This document shows positions 1 through 10,213 of a DNA stretch of 64,000 nucleotides, piece by piece. Where the stretch lies: positions 62,001-126,000 of the forward strand of contig JAGPUW010000026.1 in the NCBI GenBank assembly GCA_018069465.1, read 5' to 3'. Under the pieces are notes generated by a model that was not told where the DNA came from, ran no database searches, and saw only the letters and a program-made list of their open reading frames with translations. The position numbers and the translations under genes were made by a program. Origin of the DNA: Gammaproteobacteria bacterium (lineage in GTDB: Bacteria; Pseudomonadota; Gammaproteobacteria; Pseudomonadales; Porticoccaceae). Numbering within the stretch: position 1 is the stretch's first letter; every line of letters starts with the position of its first letter.

Positions 1-243
1 GTTCTCGATATTTCCTATCCTGAAATTACCGGCCCCGGCGATGCCCTTGCTGCAAAAGTTTACGATTTCTGTGGAATTCAACTCAGTGATGAGACGGTCA
101 ACAATATCCGCAAGTGGGAAGCCGAAAATCCCATCCACAAATTGGGTGCTTTTAAATACGCCCAGGCCGACTATCAATTAACGCCTGCAATAATCAATCA
201 GGAATTCGCATCGTACATAGAATTTGCAAACCAGCTATTTTGA
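1..243 (+). CDS. Sulfotransferase family protein, C-terminal fragment (5' end outside window)
   Basis: Frame 1 is open from the first base to TGA at 241-243 and encodes 80 residues with no start, so the gene begins before the window. The readable part carries the C-terminal pattern of PAPS-dependent sulfotransferases: a YPEIT-GPGDA stretch, a short helix with LSDETV, then NPIHKLGAFKYA followed by DYQLT and a final FASYIEF helix. That matches the family's conserved N-P-x-x-K-x-G-x-x-x-Y end region. The catalytic P-loop lies outside the window, so activity cannot be judged. The family moves sulfate from PAPS onto a hydroxyl group. A complete but different sulfotransferase lies at 16194-17123. 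Family assignment is moderate; the substrate is unknown. Confidence 0.55.
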   Translation, partial: VLDISYPEITGPGDALAAKVYDFCGIQLSDETVNNIRKWEAENPIHKLGAFKYAQADYQLTPAIINQEFASYIEFANQLF

Positions 244-256
244 GCAGGCCGAACAT

Positions 257-285
257 AAAAAGGTTAGCGTCCCCTTTTTCTTTTT
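257..285 (+). terminator. Weak intrinsic terminator after the sulfotransferase fragment
   Basis: A 7-bp stem AAAAAGG (257-263) / CCTTTTT (273-279) with a 9-nt loop starts 13 bases after the stop and is followed by a second T-run at 281-285. Only two G-C pairs hold it, so it is a plausible but weak Rho-independent terminator. Confidence 0.4.
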
Positions 286-369
286 CAACGAGTAATTGCT
301 GGCTTGAACGAGGCTTGCGACGCAGTGTGGCGAGGTGAAATCCGGGCAGAAATAAGCTGTTGTTTTTCA

Positions 370-384
370 TGCGATATTATCGCA
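370..384. promoter_or_regulatory. Small perfect dyad upstream of the PQQ dehydrogenase
   Basis: TGCGAT-ATT-ATCGCA is a perfect 6-bp inverted repeat lying 133 bases before the PQQ dehydrogenase start. It could be an operator half-site pair, but nothing ties it to a known regulator. The rest of 244-516 shows no gene. Confidence 0.2.
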
Positions 385-516
385 CTTCGGCCGAGTTAAG
401 GGCCTCATTTTTTCATGCTAACCCCCTTAACTTAGTGCCATTCGAGTCTGATCCTCCTTTGATTTGTCTGATCTGTGTTATGTCTCGCTAAATTTTTAAG
501 GTGGGACATTTAAAGC

Positions 517-2688
517 ATGGAAAAAATAACTAATAAATCCTGCATAATATCGGTCGCTCTAGTTTGTTCGTTAGCAATAACAGCCTGTAGCAAACCTACT
601 TCTCCACCAGAGACTACAGAGGATGAGCTTCCTACCACCAGTGTCCCGGCTTCAACGTTGAGCCACAGTGGGGTAGACGCTAAACGGATAGAAAATGCTG
701 ACGCTGAGCCGGGTAACTGGCTTGCCCATGGTCGCACCTATTCCGAACAGCGCTTTAGTCCGCTGGACCAGATCAATAGCAAAAATGTCGCTGATCTTGG
801 CTTAGCCTGGTCTTATCCACTGAATCTTTTTCGAGGCATAGAAGCTACGCCCCTGGTTATCGATGGTGTGATGTATACCACCGGGGCCTGGAGTGTGGTG
901 TTTGCTTTAAATGCAGCCACTGGCGAATTACTCTGGAAATATGATCCAGAAGTTCCTAAGAAAAAAGGTGTAGACGCTTGTTGTGATGTGGTCAACCGAG
1001 GCGTAGCCGCCTGGGGCGACAAGATTTATGTGGGCACACTCGATGGCAGACTCGTCGCCCTTCAAGCCGCTACCGGTGAGGTAGTTTGGTCAACACAAAC
1101 GTTTGATGAAAACAAAGCCTATACCATTACCGGAGCGCCCCGGGTGGTTAAAGGTAAAGTCCTGATCGGCAGTGGTGGCGGTGAATACGACGTCCGTGGC
1201 TATGTTAGTGCCTATGATGCAGATTCGGGTGAAATGGCCTGGCGTTTTTATACCGTGCCGGGTAATCCAGAAAACGGCCAGGAAAATGAAGCTCTGAAGA
1301 TGGCCGAAAAAACCTGGAACGGAGAATGGTGGCGCTATGGCGGTGGTGGCACCGTTTGGGATTCTATGGTTTATGACCCCGAGCTGGATTTAGTTTATAT
1401 CGGTGTCGGCAATGGTGCTCCCTGGAATCAACGGGAGCGTTCGCCGGGTGGTGGCGATAACCTCTTTCTGTCTTCAATCGTCGCGTTAAAAGCCGATACC
1501 GGTGAATATGTTTGGCATTATCAGACCACTCCGGGCGAGACCTGGGACTATACCGCGACGCAGCCCATTATGCTGGCCGATTTGAAAATTGAAGGTCAGA
1601 TGCGCAAGGTATTAATGCAAGCGCCGAAGAATGGCTTCTTTTATGTTCTCGATAGAGCCACCGGCGAATTTATTTCTGCGGAAAATTATATCCCGATCAC
1701 CTGGGCGACTTATGTTGATCCTGAAACTGGCCGGCCGGTTGAAACCCCAGATGCTCGTTATTTGAATAAAGCCGTACCGACCTTGCCATCGTCCTTTGGT
1801 GGCCATAACTGGCATCCGATGTCCTACAGTCCAAACACCGGACTTGTTTATTTGCCAGCCCAGGAAATTCCACAGATTTATGCGGATGAGCCAGGTGGTT
1901 TTGAACATAAACCTGGGCAATTTAACACTGGTGTCGATTTTTCTACTACCCATCTGCCCTCGGATGCCAAGCAATTAAAAGGTATCTTGAATGGCATTAA
2001 AGGCCATTTAAGTGCCTGGGATCCTGTCGCCCAGAAAGAAGTTTGGCGAGTGCAATACGATAGACCCTGGAATGGAGGCACTGTAGCGACTGCTGGTAAT
2101 CTGGTATTCCAGGGCACGGCTGATCGCCGTTTTGCGGCCTATTCAGCCGATGCGGGTGAGCTGCTTTGGGAGCATCAGGTAAACACAGGTATTGTCGCTG
2201 GGCCGGTTACTTATACTGTCGATGGTGAGCAGTATATTGCCGTCATGTCCGGCTGGGGTAGCTTGATGCCAATTATTGGTGGTGTTTTCATCACCCCCGA
2301 AGTTGCGCCTATCGAAGGGCGGGTTCTTGTTTATAAGCTCGGAGGTAAAGCTGAACTGGAGATCAATAAGCCAGTGCGCAATCTTATTAAGCCGCCACCG
2401 TCTGATGCCACTGAAGAAAAAATTACCCTGGGTAAAAAACATTATTACCAGCAATGCGTCATCTGTCACGGTGTCTCGGTTATTAGTGGTGGTGCCACAC
2501 CGGATCTGCGCTATTCGCCGATGCTGACTAATGATGCCTGGTTCTCAGTCATTCTCGATGGAGTGCTAGAAGACAATGGCATGATCAGTTTTGGTGAACG
2601 TTTAAACCGAGAAGAGGTAGACGCGATTCGTGCCTTTGTGATTGACAAAGCGAATGCCGATTGGCATGCGCGAGGCGAACAGGAATAA
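517..2688 (+). CDS. PQQ-dependent quinohemoprotein alcohol dehydrogenase (lipoprotein)
   Basis: 723 residues. It oxidises an alcohol in the periplasm with pyrroloquinoline quinone and passes electrons to its own heme. The signal peptide ends in a lipobox with Cys24 (ITAC), so the protein is probably membrane-anchored, which is unusual for soluble type II enzymes. The eight-bladed propeller region shows repeated W-docking motifs such as TGELLWKY, the vicinal disulfide CC at 155-156 (ACCDVVNRG) and the catalytic Asp344 in TWDYTATQP. A C-terminal cytochrome c domain has CVICH (647-651) and a candidate axial Met689 (GMISFG), defining the type II quinohemoprotein architecture. The start is set by AAGGTGG at 498-504. 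No pqq biosynthesis genes and no separate cytochrome subunit are nearby. The substrate is not predictable. Confidence 0.9.
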   Translation: MEKITNKSCIISVALVCSLAITACSKPTSPPETTEDELPTTSVPASTLSHSGVDAKRIENADAEPGNWLAHGRTYSEQRFSPLDQINSKNVADLGLAWSYPLNLFRGIEATPLVIDGVMYTTGAWSVVFALNAATGELLWKYDPEVPKKKGVDACCDVVNRGVAAWGDKIYVGTLDGRLVALQAATGEVVWSTQTFDENKAYTITGAPRVVKGKVLIGSGGGEYDVRGYVSAYDADSGEMAWRFYTVPGNPENGQENEALKMAEKTWNGEWWRYGGGGTVWDSMVYDPELDLVYIGVGNGAPWNQRERSPGGGDNLFLSSIVALKADTGEYVWHYQTTPGETWDYTATQPIMLADLKIEGQMRKVLMQAPKNGFFYVLDRATGEFISAENYIPITWATYVDPETGRPVETPDARYLNKAVPTLPSSFGGHNWHPMSYSPNTGLVYLPAQEIPQIYADEPGGFEHKPGQFNTGVDFSTTHLPSDAKQLKGILNGIKGHLSAWDPVAQKEVWRVQYDRPWNGGTVATAGNLVFQGTADRRFAAYSADAGELLWEHQVNTGIVAGPVTYTVDGEQYIAVMSGWGSLMPIIGGVFITPEVAPIEGRVLVYKLGGKAELEINKPVRNLIKPPPSDATEEKITLGKKHYYQQCVICHGVSVISGGATPDLRYSPMLTNDAWFSVILDGVLEDNGMISFGERLNREEVDAIRAFVIDKANADWHARGEQE

Positions 2689-3315
2689 GCGCTTAACACA
2701 AAACGGCATCACCCATTAGAAAATCCCAGTCAAGTAGCAAAGTGAATCCCCCCTGGTTTATTTACCAGGCAAATATGGTCTTTTGTAATGCCTTTATAGC
2801 CGTATTGCTATAAACCTGAATATTTCAATGGGGGTGTCAAAAATTATGCGCCAGTCACCCATCTGGATGAAGGCCTTTGCCAACAGCTTGCGAAGATGCA
2901 GGCAGCCTCTGGCTCGCGCCTCAGGAATTATTCAGCACCGCTCATCGTCCATGTCTAAGGCTTAAACGTTTGCCTTGTTACAGATCTGTGGTTTCACTAA
3001 CATCTGTGACCAACCCGGGGTGGCTCAATCAACGGGCATATCTCTACAACAACAAAGGCGGTTAAAGTAACGGTGCAATCAGGTCTAGTGGTTTCAAACC
3101 AACCCCATTTCTAAATAAATAGGGTCGGGTCTTGCAATACCATATTTTGAACAAGGTCAAGGAGCCCCGATAGCACCATAAACCGTCTCCAATCTGCGCT
3201 TGCGAATATCGTGTGGCTAACATGCGATCACGCCAAACCTGTAGAAAAAGTGAGGCTAGGTCTTTCGCTGCCGCGCTGTTTGCCAGGCTTAAAAAAAATT
3301 AATCAACAGCTTCTT
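2689..3315. other. 627-bp gene-poor stretch between convergent genes
   Basis: No convincing gene lies here. It holds two hairpins: CCTGGT/ACCAGG (2752-2757, 2764-2769) and a perfect TTTATAGC/GCTATAAA (2793-2800, 2807-2814), neither followed by a T-run. A palindrome ACAGATCTGT sits at 2980-2989. Around 2820-2957 one plus-strand frame reads coherently without a start codon (KNYAPVTHLDEGLCQQLAKM and onward to a TAA). It may be the remains of a decayed gene, but I do not recognise it. Confidence 0.5.
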
Positions 3316-4149
3316 TTACGCTGACATCTCTGCACGAATTGCTGCTATCACTGGCTGTGTTTGAGGCTGTACTCCACGCCAGAGGGTGAAAGACTCGGCA
3401 GCCTGTTCGACCAGCATACCCAGGCCATCGGCGGTTTGCTGTGCGCCCTGTTCGTTCATCCAGCGCATAAAGGGCGTGGGTTCGGCGGCATACATCATGT
3501 CGTAGCCTTGCGTGTTGGGTGTTAGTACGTGGCTGGGTAGCGCTGCTATTTCTCCCGCCAGGCTGGCACTGGTGGCATTAATGATCAGATCAAAATGACC
3601 GCTATCTTTTAGATCGTCAAAGCCGCAGCCCTCAATGTTGCCAAGGGCTGCAAAGTCGTTGGCGAGCTTTAGCGCCTTATTTGCGGTGCGATTAGCGATG
3701 ACAATTAATGATGGGTATTTTTTTAACAACGGTTCCAATACACCCATTGCGGCACCGCCTGCGCCAACTAGTAGTATCTTTTTGCCGGTAATTGCCCAGC
3801 CAAGGTTGATGCTGATATCGCGCACCAGGCCAACACCGTCGGTATTGTCTCCGAGTACGCTGCCGTCTTTTTGGTGAATGAGGGTGTTCACGGCTCCGGC
3901 ACGACGGGCGCGCTCGCTGAGTTCATCGGCGAAAGCAAAGGCATCTTGCTTAAAAGGCACGGTGATATTTAAGCCCTTGCCTGCATTTTTAAAGAAGTTA
4001 CTGGCCGCAGATTGAAATTGCTCGGGTGCAACCAGCGTGCTGACATAGTTGATGTCCTGTCCGGTTTGATCGGCAAAAGCACGGTGAATCTGCGGTGAGC
4101 GGCTGTGTTTTATGGGGTTGCCAAAAACGGCGTACTGGTCTGTCATCAT
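3316..4149 (-). CDS. aroE: Shikimate dehydrogenase (NADP+)
   Basis: 277 residues, full family length. It reduces 3-dehydroshikimate to shikimate with NADPH, the fourth step of the shikimate pathway. The N-terminal substrate domain has FGNPIKHSRSP (shikimate-binding serines), NITVPFK with catalytic Lys67, and GDNTDGVGL with catalytic Asp104. The Rossmann domain has GAGGAAMGVL and the NADP-binding IANRT. The end carries TADGLGMLVEQ, typical of AroE. Two ATG codons in tandem (4147-4149, 4144-4146) are possible starts. It is the last gene of the minus-strand run and lies 15 bases after hemF, an order shared with Pseudomonas. Confidence 0.96.
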   Translation of the reverse strand: MMTDQYAVFGNPIKHSRSPQIHRAFADQTGQDINYVSTLVAPEQFQSAASNFFKNAGKGLNITVPFKQDAFAFADELSERARRAGAVNTLIHQKDGSVLGDNTDGVGLVRDISINLGWAITGKKILLVGAGGAAMGVLEPLLKKYPSLIVIANRTANKALKLANDFAALGNIEGCGFDDLKDSGHFDLIINATSASLAGEIAALPSHVLTPNTQGYDMMYAAEPTPFMRWMNEQGAQQTADGLGMLVEQAAESFTLWRGVQPQTQPVIAAIRAEMSA

Positions 4150-4164
4150 TGAATCCGAGAGCGC

Positions 4165-5678
<1,514 letters not shown>

Positions 5679-6194
5679 TTAAGCCTTGGATCGGGCCTGT
5701 AGCTTGGCCTGTAGCGCCTGGTCTTTTTCGATCACGGCCTGGGCATTGGCGGCGCGCTCGTCGAGGAGGCGTTGATGCAGAGCCGGATCGGCGCCAGCGA
5801 TAATTTGAGCTGCCAGATAAGCGGCATTTTTAGCACCGGCCTTGCCAATAGCAACTGTGGCGACGGGAATACCACCGGGCATCTGCACCGTTGAAAGCAG
5901 GGCGTCGAGGCCTTCGAGAGAGCCATTTATTGGCACGCCGATAACCGGCCGTAAAGTGAGTGCGGCTACCGCGCCGGCCAGGTGGGCAGCCATGCCGGCA
6001 GCACAGATAAAGGCGGCGCAACCGCGCTCGTCGGCAGAGGTCACATAGTCGTGAGTGGCTGCGGGGGTGCGGTGGGCAGAAGTGACTTTCGCTTCGAAAG
6101 GCACGCCGAGTTTATTGAGCACGTCAAAGCTGGCTTCCATTATTGGAAGATCGGAATCGGAACCCATCAAAATGGCGACAAAGGGTTTACTCAT
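5679..6194 (-). CDS. purE: N5-carboxyaminoimidazole ribonucleotide mutase
   Basis: 171 residues from the ATG at 6194. An in-frame upstream start at 6227 would add 11 residues not seen in the family, so I prefer the inner ATG. The enzyme converts N5-CAIR to CAIR in purine synthesis. Motifs: LMGSDSDLP (10-18), TSAHRTP (38-44) with the catalytic His, AGMAAHLAG, and VIGVPI followed by [18 protein letters not shown]. No purK follows; the gene abuts tsaC instead. This differs from the usual purEK pair and from the Pseudomonas order at this locus, so purE looks inserted into an otherwise conserved block. Confidence 0.95.
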   Translation of the reverse strand: MSKPFVAILMGSDSDLPIMEASFDVLNKLGVPFEAKVTSAHRTPAATHDYVTSADERGCAAFICAAGMAAHLAGAVAALTLRPVIGVPINGSLEGLDALLSTVQMPGGIPVATVAIGKAGAKNAAYLAAQIIAGADPALHQRLLDERAANAQAVIEKDQALQAKLQARSKA

Positions 6195-6268
6195 GGGGCG
6201 GAGCCTCGCTCGCTGTAAAAGCCGCACAGGCTACCGGAAGATGTGGTTGAGGGCAATTGGGGGAGTGG

Positions 6269-7378
6269 TTATCGTAGGCGGCTATAAATGCCAGCGCCCT
6301 GTTCAACCCAGCCCTCTAGTTCCAGTTGTACTAATACTGCACTGAGTGTGGCGGGTGAAAGTTGGGTGCGGGTGATCAGTGTGTCCAGGTCGGCGGGGTC
6401 AAAGCCGAGTGCGTCGAGTATCTTCTCTGAGGTTTCATCAAGAGCACTTGTGCTGTTTGACACTGCCATCTGCTCCACCCCTGCTGTTTTGTAGGCAAGC
6501 AGGCCACCCAGTTCATTGATGATGTCATCGCTCGTTTCAACCAGTGCGGCGCCCTGCCGGATTAATTGGTGGCAGCCCTTGGCACAAGGATTGTGGATGG
6601 AGCTGGGTATGGCAAATACCTCGCGCCCCTGCTCCATGGCGAGACGGGCGGTAATCAGTGAGCCGCTTTTCATTGCCGCTTCGACAACCAGAACGCCAAG
6701 ACTCAGGCCGCTGATAATACGATTGCGCTGGGGAAAGTTGCCGGGACGGGCCGGTGTGCCGGGCGGGAATTCGGAAACGATAGCGCCACCCCCGGCGATA
6801 ATCGCTTTATATAGCGTTTGGTGGCTGCGTGGATAAATGACATCAACACCGGTACCGAGTACGGCAACGGTGTTGCCCGTTTCCAATGCGCCCTGATGGG
6901 CCGCACCGTCGATACCCAAAGCCAGGCCGCTGGTAATGACAAAACCACTCCCGGCCAGGTGGCGAGCAAAGGCTTTGGCATTTTGTTGCCCGGAGGTTGA
7001 GTGGTTACGACTACCGACGATGGCTATTTGTGGCAGGTTTAAAATGGCGGTGCTGCCTTTGACAAAGAGCAGGGCGGGGGGCGTGTCTATTTCCCGTAAC
7101 AGGGGCGGATAGTCGGGGGAGGATATGAGAACAATGTCGATAGTGTCGTTTAGGCAGGTATCAAGAGTTTTATCGGCCAGGTTTTTGAAATCATCGGGCC
7201 TGGCTCGGTAGGTGTTGAGCCCTTTGCGATAGGCCGGTGCGAGCGCATTGATTGGGGCTTGCAAGGCTTTGGCAAAGGAGCCAAATTGTTGGTGGAGTTT
7301 GCTGAGGGCGACGGAGCCGATGCCGGGGAGTGCTTGTAATATCAGGGCGCATTCGCGCTCAGTCATCATGGGTCCCAT
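6269..7378 (-). CDS. dprA: DNA-processing protein DprA (Smf)
   Basis: 369 residues. DprA binds incoming single-stranded DNA during natural transformation and loads RecA. Layout: an N-terminal SAM-like helical region (1-90), the Rossmann-like DNA-binding core with IVGSRNHSTSG (120-130), SGLALGIDGAAH (150-161), VAVLGTGVDVIYP and FPQRNRIISGLS, then a C-terminal winged-helix domain (about 310-369) ending GWVEQGAGIYSRLR. ATG codons at 7378, 7369 and 7366 are possible starts. It lies 91 bases after the LysM gene and 74 before purE. The pilin genes at 35350-39389 could supply part of an uptake pilus, but that link is only inference. Confidence 0.95.
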   Translation of the reverse strand: MGPMMTERECALILQALPGIGSVALSKLHQQFGSFAKALQAPINALAPAYRKGLNTYRARPDDFKNLADKTLDTCLNDTIDIVLISSPDYPPLLREIDTPPALLFVKGSTAILNLPQIAIVGSRNHSTSGQQNAKAFARHLAGSGFVITSGLALGIDGAAHQGALETGNTVAVLGTGVDVIYPRSHQTLYKAIIAGGGAIVSEFPPGTPARPGNFPQRNRIISGLSLGVLVVEAAMKSGSLITARLAMEQGREVFAIPSSIHNPCAKGCHQLIRQGAALVETSDDIINELGGLLAYKTAGVEQMAVSNSTSALDETSEKILDALGFDPADLDTLITRTQLSPATLSAVLVQLELEGWVEQGAGIYSRLR

Positions 7379-7469
7379 CCTTGGGCGCGTGGTGCGCGGT
7401 CGTCATTTGAGCGGGGGCCTAACAGCCTGCTAAGTCTCCCTGTCTCGCCTTCCGCTCAAATTGACTTGT

Positions 7470-8498
7470 CTATGGGTTGCGGGCGATGTCCCTAACTGAA
7501 ATAGGCTGGTCGGCGGTGAGGATGAGGGCAAAGCTCATTTTTTCAAAAGTGCGGAAAACCATGACTAGTCCGGCTTTTTCGGGGGGCAGTGTGACAGAGC
7601 CACCCTGGACGCGGTCTTTGACAACAGCGCCAGTTTTAAAAATGGACAGCATATTGCCAATTTCCATACCGTCGCGTTCGCCGAGATTAATACTGACAAC
7701 GTCGAGCATGCCGCCGGTGCTAACGGCACCTTCAACAGACATAATCAGGCCCTCGGAGTTTTCGGGTGGAGAGCTGGGGTAAAAGTTTGCATCAATCTTG
7801 CGCTCTTCCAGCTCCAGAAGTCTGTCGTTAATACGCAGTTCTTCAATGCTGCGTGTGGCCATGAGTGTGGCGATGTCGTCATCAATGGCTTTAACGCTGC
7901 CGGCGCCAATGTCCTGGGCGCGAATACCAAGAATTTCATTGGTTTTTGGGTCTGTAAAAGGCCCGCTATTGCGATAAACCCCGTAGGCCTCATGTGCTGC
8001 GGAGAAATCACCGCGGGCATAGAAGTCATCACCTTTACCGGTTAGCAGGTGCTTGCTTTTGCCGGAGAGGATGTAGGGTGCAGCTTCAAGTACGCCTGAA
8101 TCCACGACTCTATTGCGTGACAGGAAGCTGTTGATCAAATCTAGAGGCAGGGTGGAAATCGCCTGGCGATTGCTGATCTCGCGAATTTGCGGGCTGAGTT
8201 TGACATCGCGGCTGCGAGTCAGTACCAGGCGAGGTTTGCCATCGATGTAGATGAGACTGATGACGTCGCCGGGGTAGATCAAATGTGGGTTTTGAATTTG
8301 CGGGTTAACTTGCCATATTTCGGGCCATAGCCAGGGCTTGGTGAGGAAATGGGCGGAAATATCCCAGAGAGTATCGCCCTTTACGACGGTGTGTTTATCG
8401 GGTATGTCGTCTTTAAACGGGGCTTCTGCCACCGCGGTTGCGACTAGCACCCAGGCGCCGATTAGTGCTAGCGCGACTGTCTTGATGGGGCTCTTCAT
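7470..8498 (-). CDS. Exported LysM-domain protein
   Basis: 342 residues. A clear signal peptide (about 1-25, cleavage after TAVAEA) is followed by one LysM domain (about 36-84) containing HTVVKGDTLWDIS and NPHLIYPGDVISL. LysM binds peptidoglycan glycans. The remaining 250 residues have no domain I recognise; one part (EGAVSTGGMLDVVSINLGE) resembles the later portion of Pseudomonas PA0020-type proteins. It occupies the conserved slot next to dprA, divergent from def. It probably has a structural or regulatory cell-wall role rather than hydrolase activity, since no catalytic domain is visible. Confidence 0.85.
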   Translation of the reverse strand: MKSPIKTVALALIGAWVLVATAVAEAPFKDDIPDKHTVVKGDTLWDISAHFLTKPWLWPEIWQVNPQIQNPHLIYPGDVISLIYIDGKPRLVLTRSRDVKLSPQIREISNRQAISTLPLDLINSFLSRNRVVDSGVLEAAPYILSGKSKHLLTGKGDDFYARGDFSAAHEAYGVYRNSGPFTDPKTNEILGIRAQDIGAGSVKAIDDDIATLMATRSIEELRINDRLLELEERKIDANFYPSSPPENSEGLIMSVEGAVSTGGMLDVVSINLGERDGMEIGNMLSIFKTGAVVKDRVQGGSVTLPPEKAGLVMVFRTFEKMSFALILTADQPISVRDIARNP

Positions 8499-8629
8499 AA
8501 GGCTCTTCCTTAGGCTGAATACCGATGGTGTATACTGTCAACATCGGGAAGTTCAAAGTTGTAATTATTGGAACAGCCCGGATGTTAACAGCCGTTTATA
8601 CTCTTTTGCTAGAATTCCATCACAAAGCT

Positions 8630-9136
8630 ATGACTATTCGAACAATTCTTGAATTTCCAGACCCTCGCTTGCGCACACAGGCCGCCTCAGTCGGCAAGGT
8701 TGATAAGCGTATTCGCTATCTGCTCGACGACATGTTTGAAACTATGTACGAGGCTAAAGGCATTGGCCTGGCCGCGACCCAGATAGATGTGCACGAGCGG
8801 GTGGTAGTGATGGATGTCTCCGAAGAGAGAGATACACCACTGATCCTGATTAACCCCGAAGTCGAATTTATCGGCGATAGTCAGCTGGAGCACGATGAAG
8901 GCTGCCTGTCGGTGCCCGGGTTTTACGAAACAGTGTCACGTCCCGATTGCATTCGCCTGCGAGCGCTGAACGAGAAAGGTGAAAGCTTTGAGCTGGAGCC
9001 GGACGGCCTGCTCGCGGTGTGTATTCAGCATGAGCTCGACCACCTCAATGGTAAATTGTTTGTCGATTATTTGTCGGCTTTAAAGCGCCAGCGGATTAGA
9101 AAGAAGCTGGAAAAACTGCACCGCCAATCCTCCTAG
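8630..9136 (+). CDS. def: Peptide deformylase
   Basis: 168 residues from the ATG at 8630. The open frame extends 35 codons upstream, but [14 protein letters not shown] matches the family's N-terminus, so the inner start is chosen. The enzyme removes the N-formyl group from nascent proteins using Fe2+. All three motifs are intact: GIGLAATQ (45-51), EGCLS (90-94, metal ligand Cys92) and QHELDH (133-138, metal ligands His134 and His138, catalytic Glu135). It is divergent from the LysM gene and 108 bases ahead of fmt, its functional partner. Confidence 0.97.
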   Translation: MTIRTILEFPDPRLRTQAASVGKVDKRIRYLLDDMFETMYEAKGIGLAATQIDVHERVVVMDVSEERDTPLILINPEVEFIGDSQLEHDEGCLSVPGFYETVSRPDCIRLRALNEKGESFELEPDGLLAVCIQHELDHLNGKLFVDYLSALKRQRIRKKLEKLHRQSS

Positions 9137-9244
9137 TTATCGGCTTGAGAGCCCCTTGTTGAGATGCATCAGCGTTGCAGTTAGACGTTTAACCTGTCGG
9201 TCGTTACGGGCCGTCTCCGCAATATTGTCCACTGAGAGCTTATC

Positions 9245-10213
9245 TTGAAAATTATTTTTGCCGGTACGCCCGACTTCGCCGCTCGTCATCTGGCGGCCTT
9301 ATTGGATCAGGGCAAGCACACGGTGGTGGCTGTTTATACCCAGCCTGACCGACCGGCAGGGCGCGGTAAAAAGCTCAAGCCCGGGCCAGTGAAAATGTTG
9401 GCCGAACAACACGGCCTACCGGTGATGCAGCCGCTCTCTTTGAAAAGCCCCGAAGCCCAGCAGCAGCTGCAGGCCTTTGGGGCCGAACTGATGGTGGTGG
9501 TTGCCTACGGTTTAATCTTGCCCCAGGTGGTGCTCGATACACCGCGTCTGGGTTGCATCAACGTTCACGCCTCCTTGCTGCCGCGCTGGCGTGGCGCAGC
9601 GCCAATACACCGCGCTGTGGAGGCGGGGGACAGTCACAGCGGTGTCACTATTATGCAGATGGAAGCCGGGCTCGACACCGGACCGATGCTACTCAAGGGT
9701 GAGTGTGACATTGATGCCGACGATACCGGCGGTAGCTTGCACGACAAGCTGGCGGACATCGGTTGCGAGGCTTTGCTCAAAGCACTCGACAGTCTGGCAG
9801 ACAATAGTTTGGTGGCCGAGGTACAGGATGATGCGTTGGCCTGCTATGCGCCTAAAATTAGTAAAGCTCAGGCACTGCTCGACTGGTCTCGCCCCGCGAC
9901 TGAGCTGGATTTTAAAATCCGCGCCTTCAACCCTTTTCCGGTCGCCTTCACTACCCTGGGTGATGAGCGGCTGCGTATTTGGGCGGCTGAACTAGAGGCC
10001 TCTCATAGCCACCAGGCGCCAGCGGGGACTATATTGAAATGTGATAGCAGAGGTATTTGGGTGGCCTGCGGGCAGGGTGCCCTGGTGCTGAGCGAAATAC
10101 AGCTGCCCGGTAAAAAGCGTTTGCCGGTGCAAGCCGTGCTCAATAGTCAGGCACAATTATTTACAGCGGGTGTGCAGCTGGGTTTGTTAGAGGATGACAG
10201 TCATGCAAGTTAG
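9245..10213 (+). CDS. fmt: Methionyl-tRNA formyltransferase
   Basis: 322 residues. It formylates Met-tRNA(fMet) with 10-formyl-THF for translation initiation. The start is TTG at 9245: the frame closes upstream with a TGA at 9234-9236, no ATG is available, and MKIIFAGTPDFAARHL is the canonical N-terminus. The catalytic domain has VVVAYGLILPQ, INVHASLLPRWRGAAPI with the catalytic Asn/His, and TIMQMEAGLDTGPML. The C-terminal OB-fold domain begins near residue 205 (IRAFNPFPVAFT). Its last 20 bases overlap rsmB, implying translational coupling. Confidence 0.97.
   Translation: MKIIFAGTPDFAARHLAALLDQGKHTVVAVYTQPDRPAGRGKKLKPGPVKMLAEQHGLPVMQPLSLKSPEAQQQLQAFGAELMVVVAYGLILPQVVLDTPRLGCINVHASLLPRWRGAAPIHRAVEAGDSHSGVTIMQMEAGLDTGPMLLKGECDIDADDTGGSLHDKLADIGCEALLKALDSLADNSLVAEVQDDALACYAPKISKAQALLDWSRPATELDFKIRAFNPFPVAFTTLGDERLRIWAAELEASHSHQAPAGTILKCDSRGIWVACGQGALVLSEIQLPGKKRLPVQAVLNSQAQLFTAGVQLGLLEDDSHAS

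Noticed and set aside
2877-3065. Small plus-strand open frame of 62 codons in the gene-poor interval
   Set aside because: No ribosome-binding site, no recognisable motif, and a competing frame in the same stretch reads better; not called as a gene.
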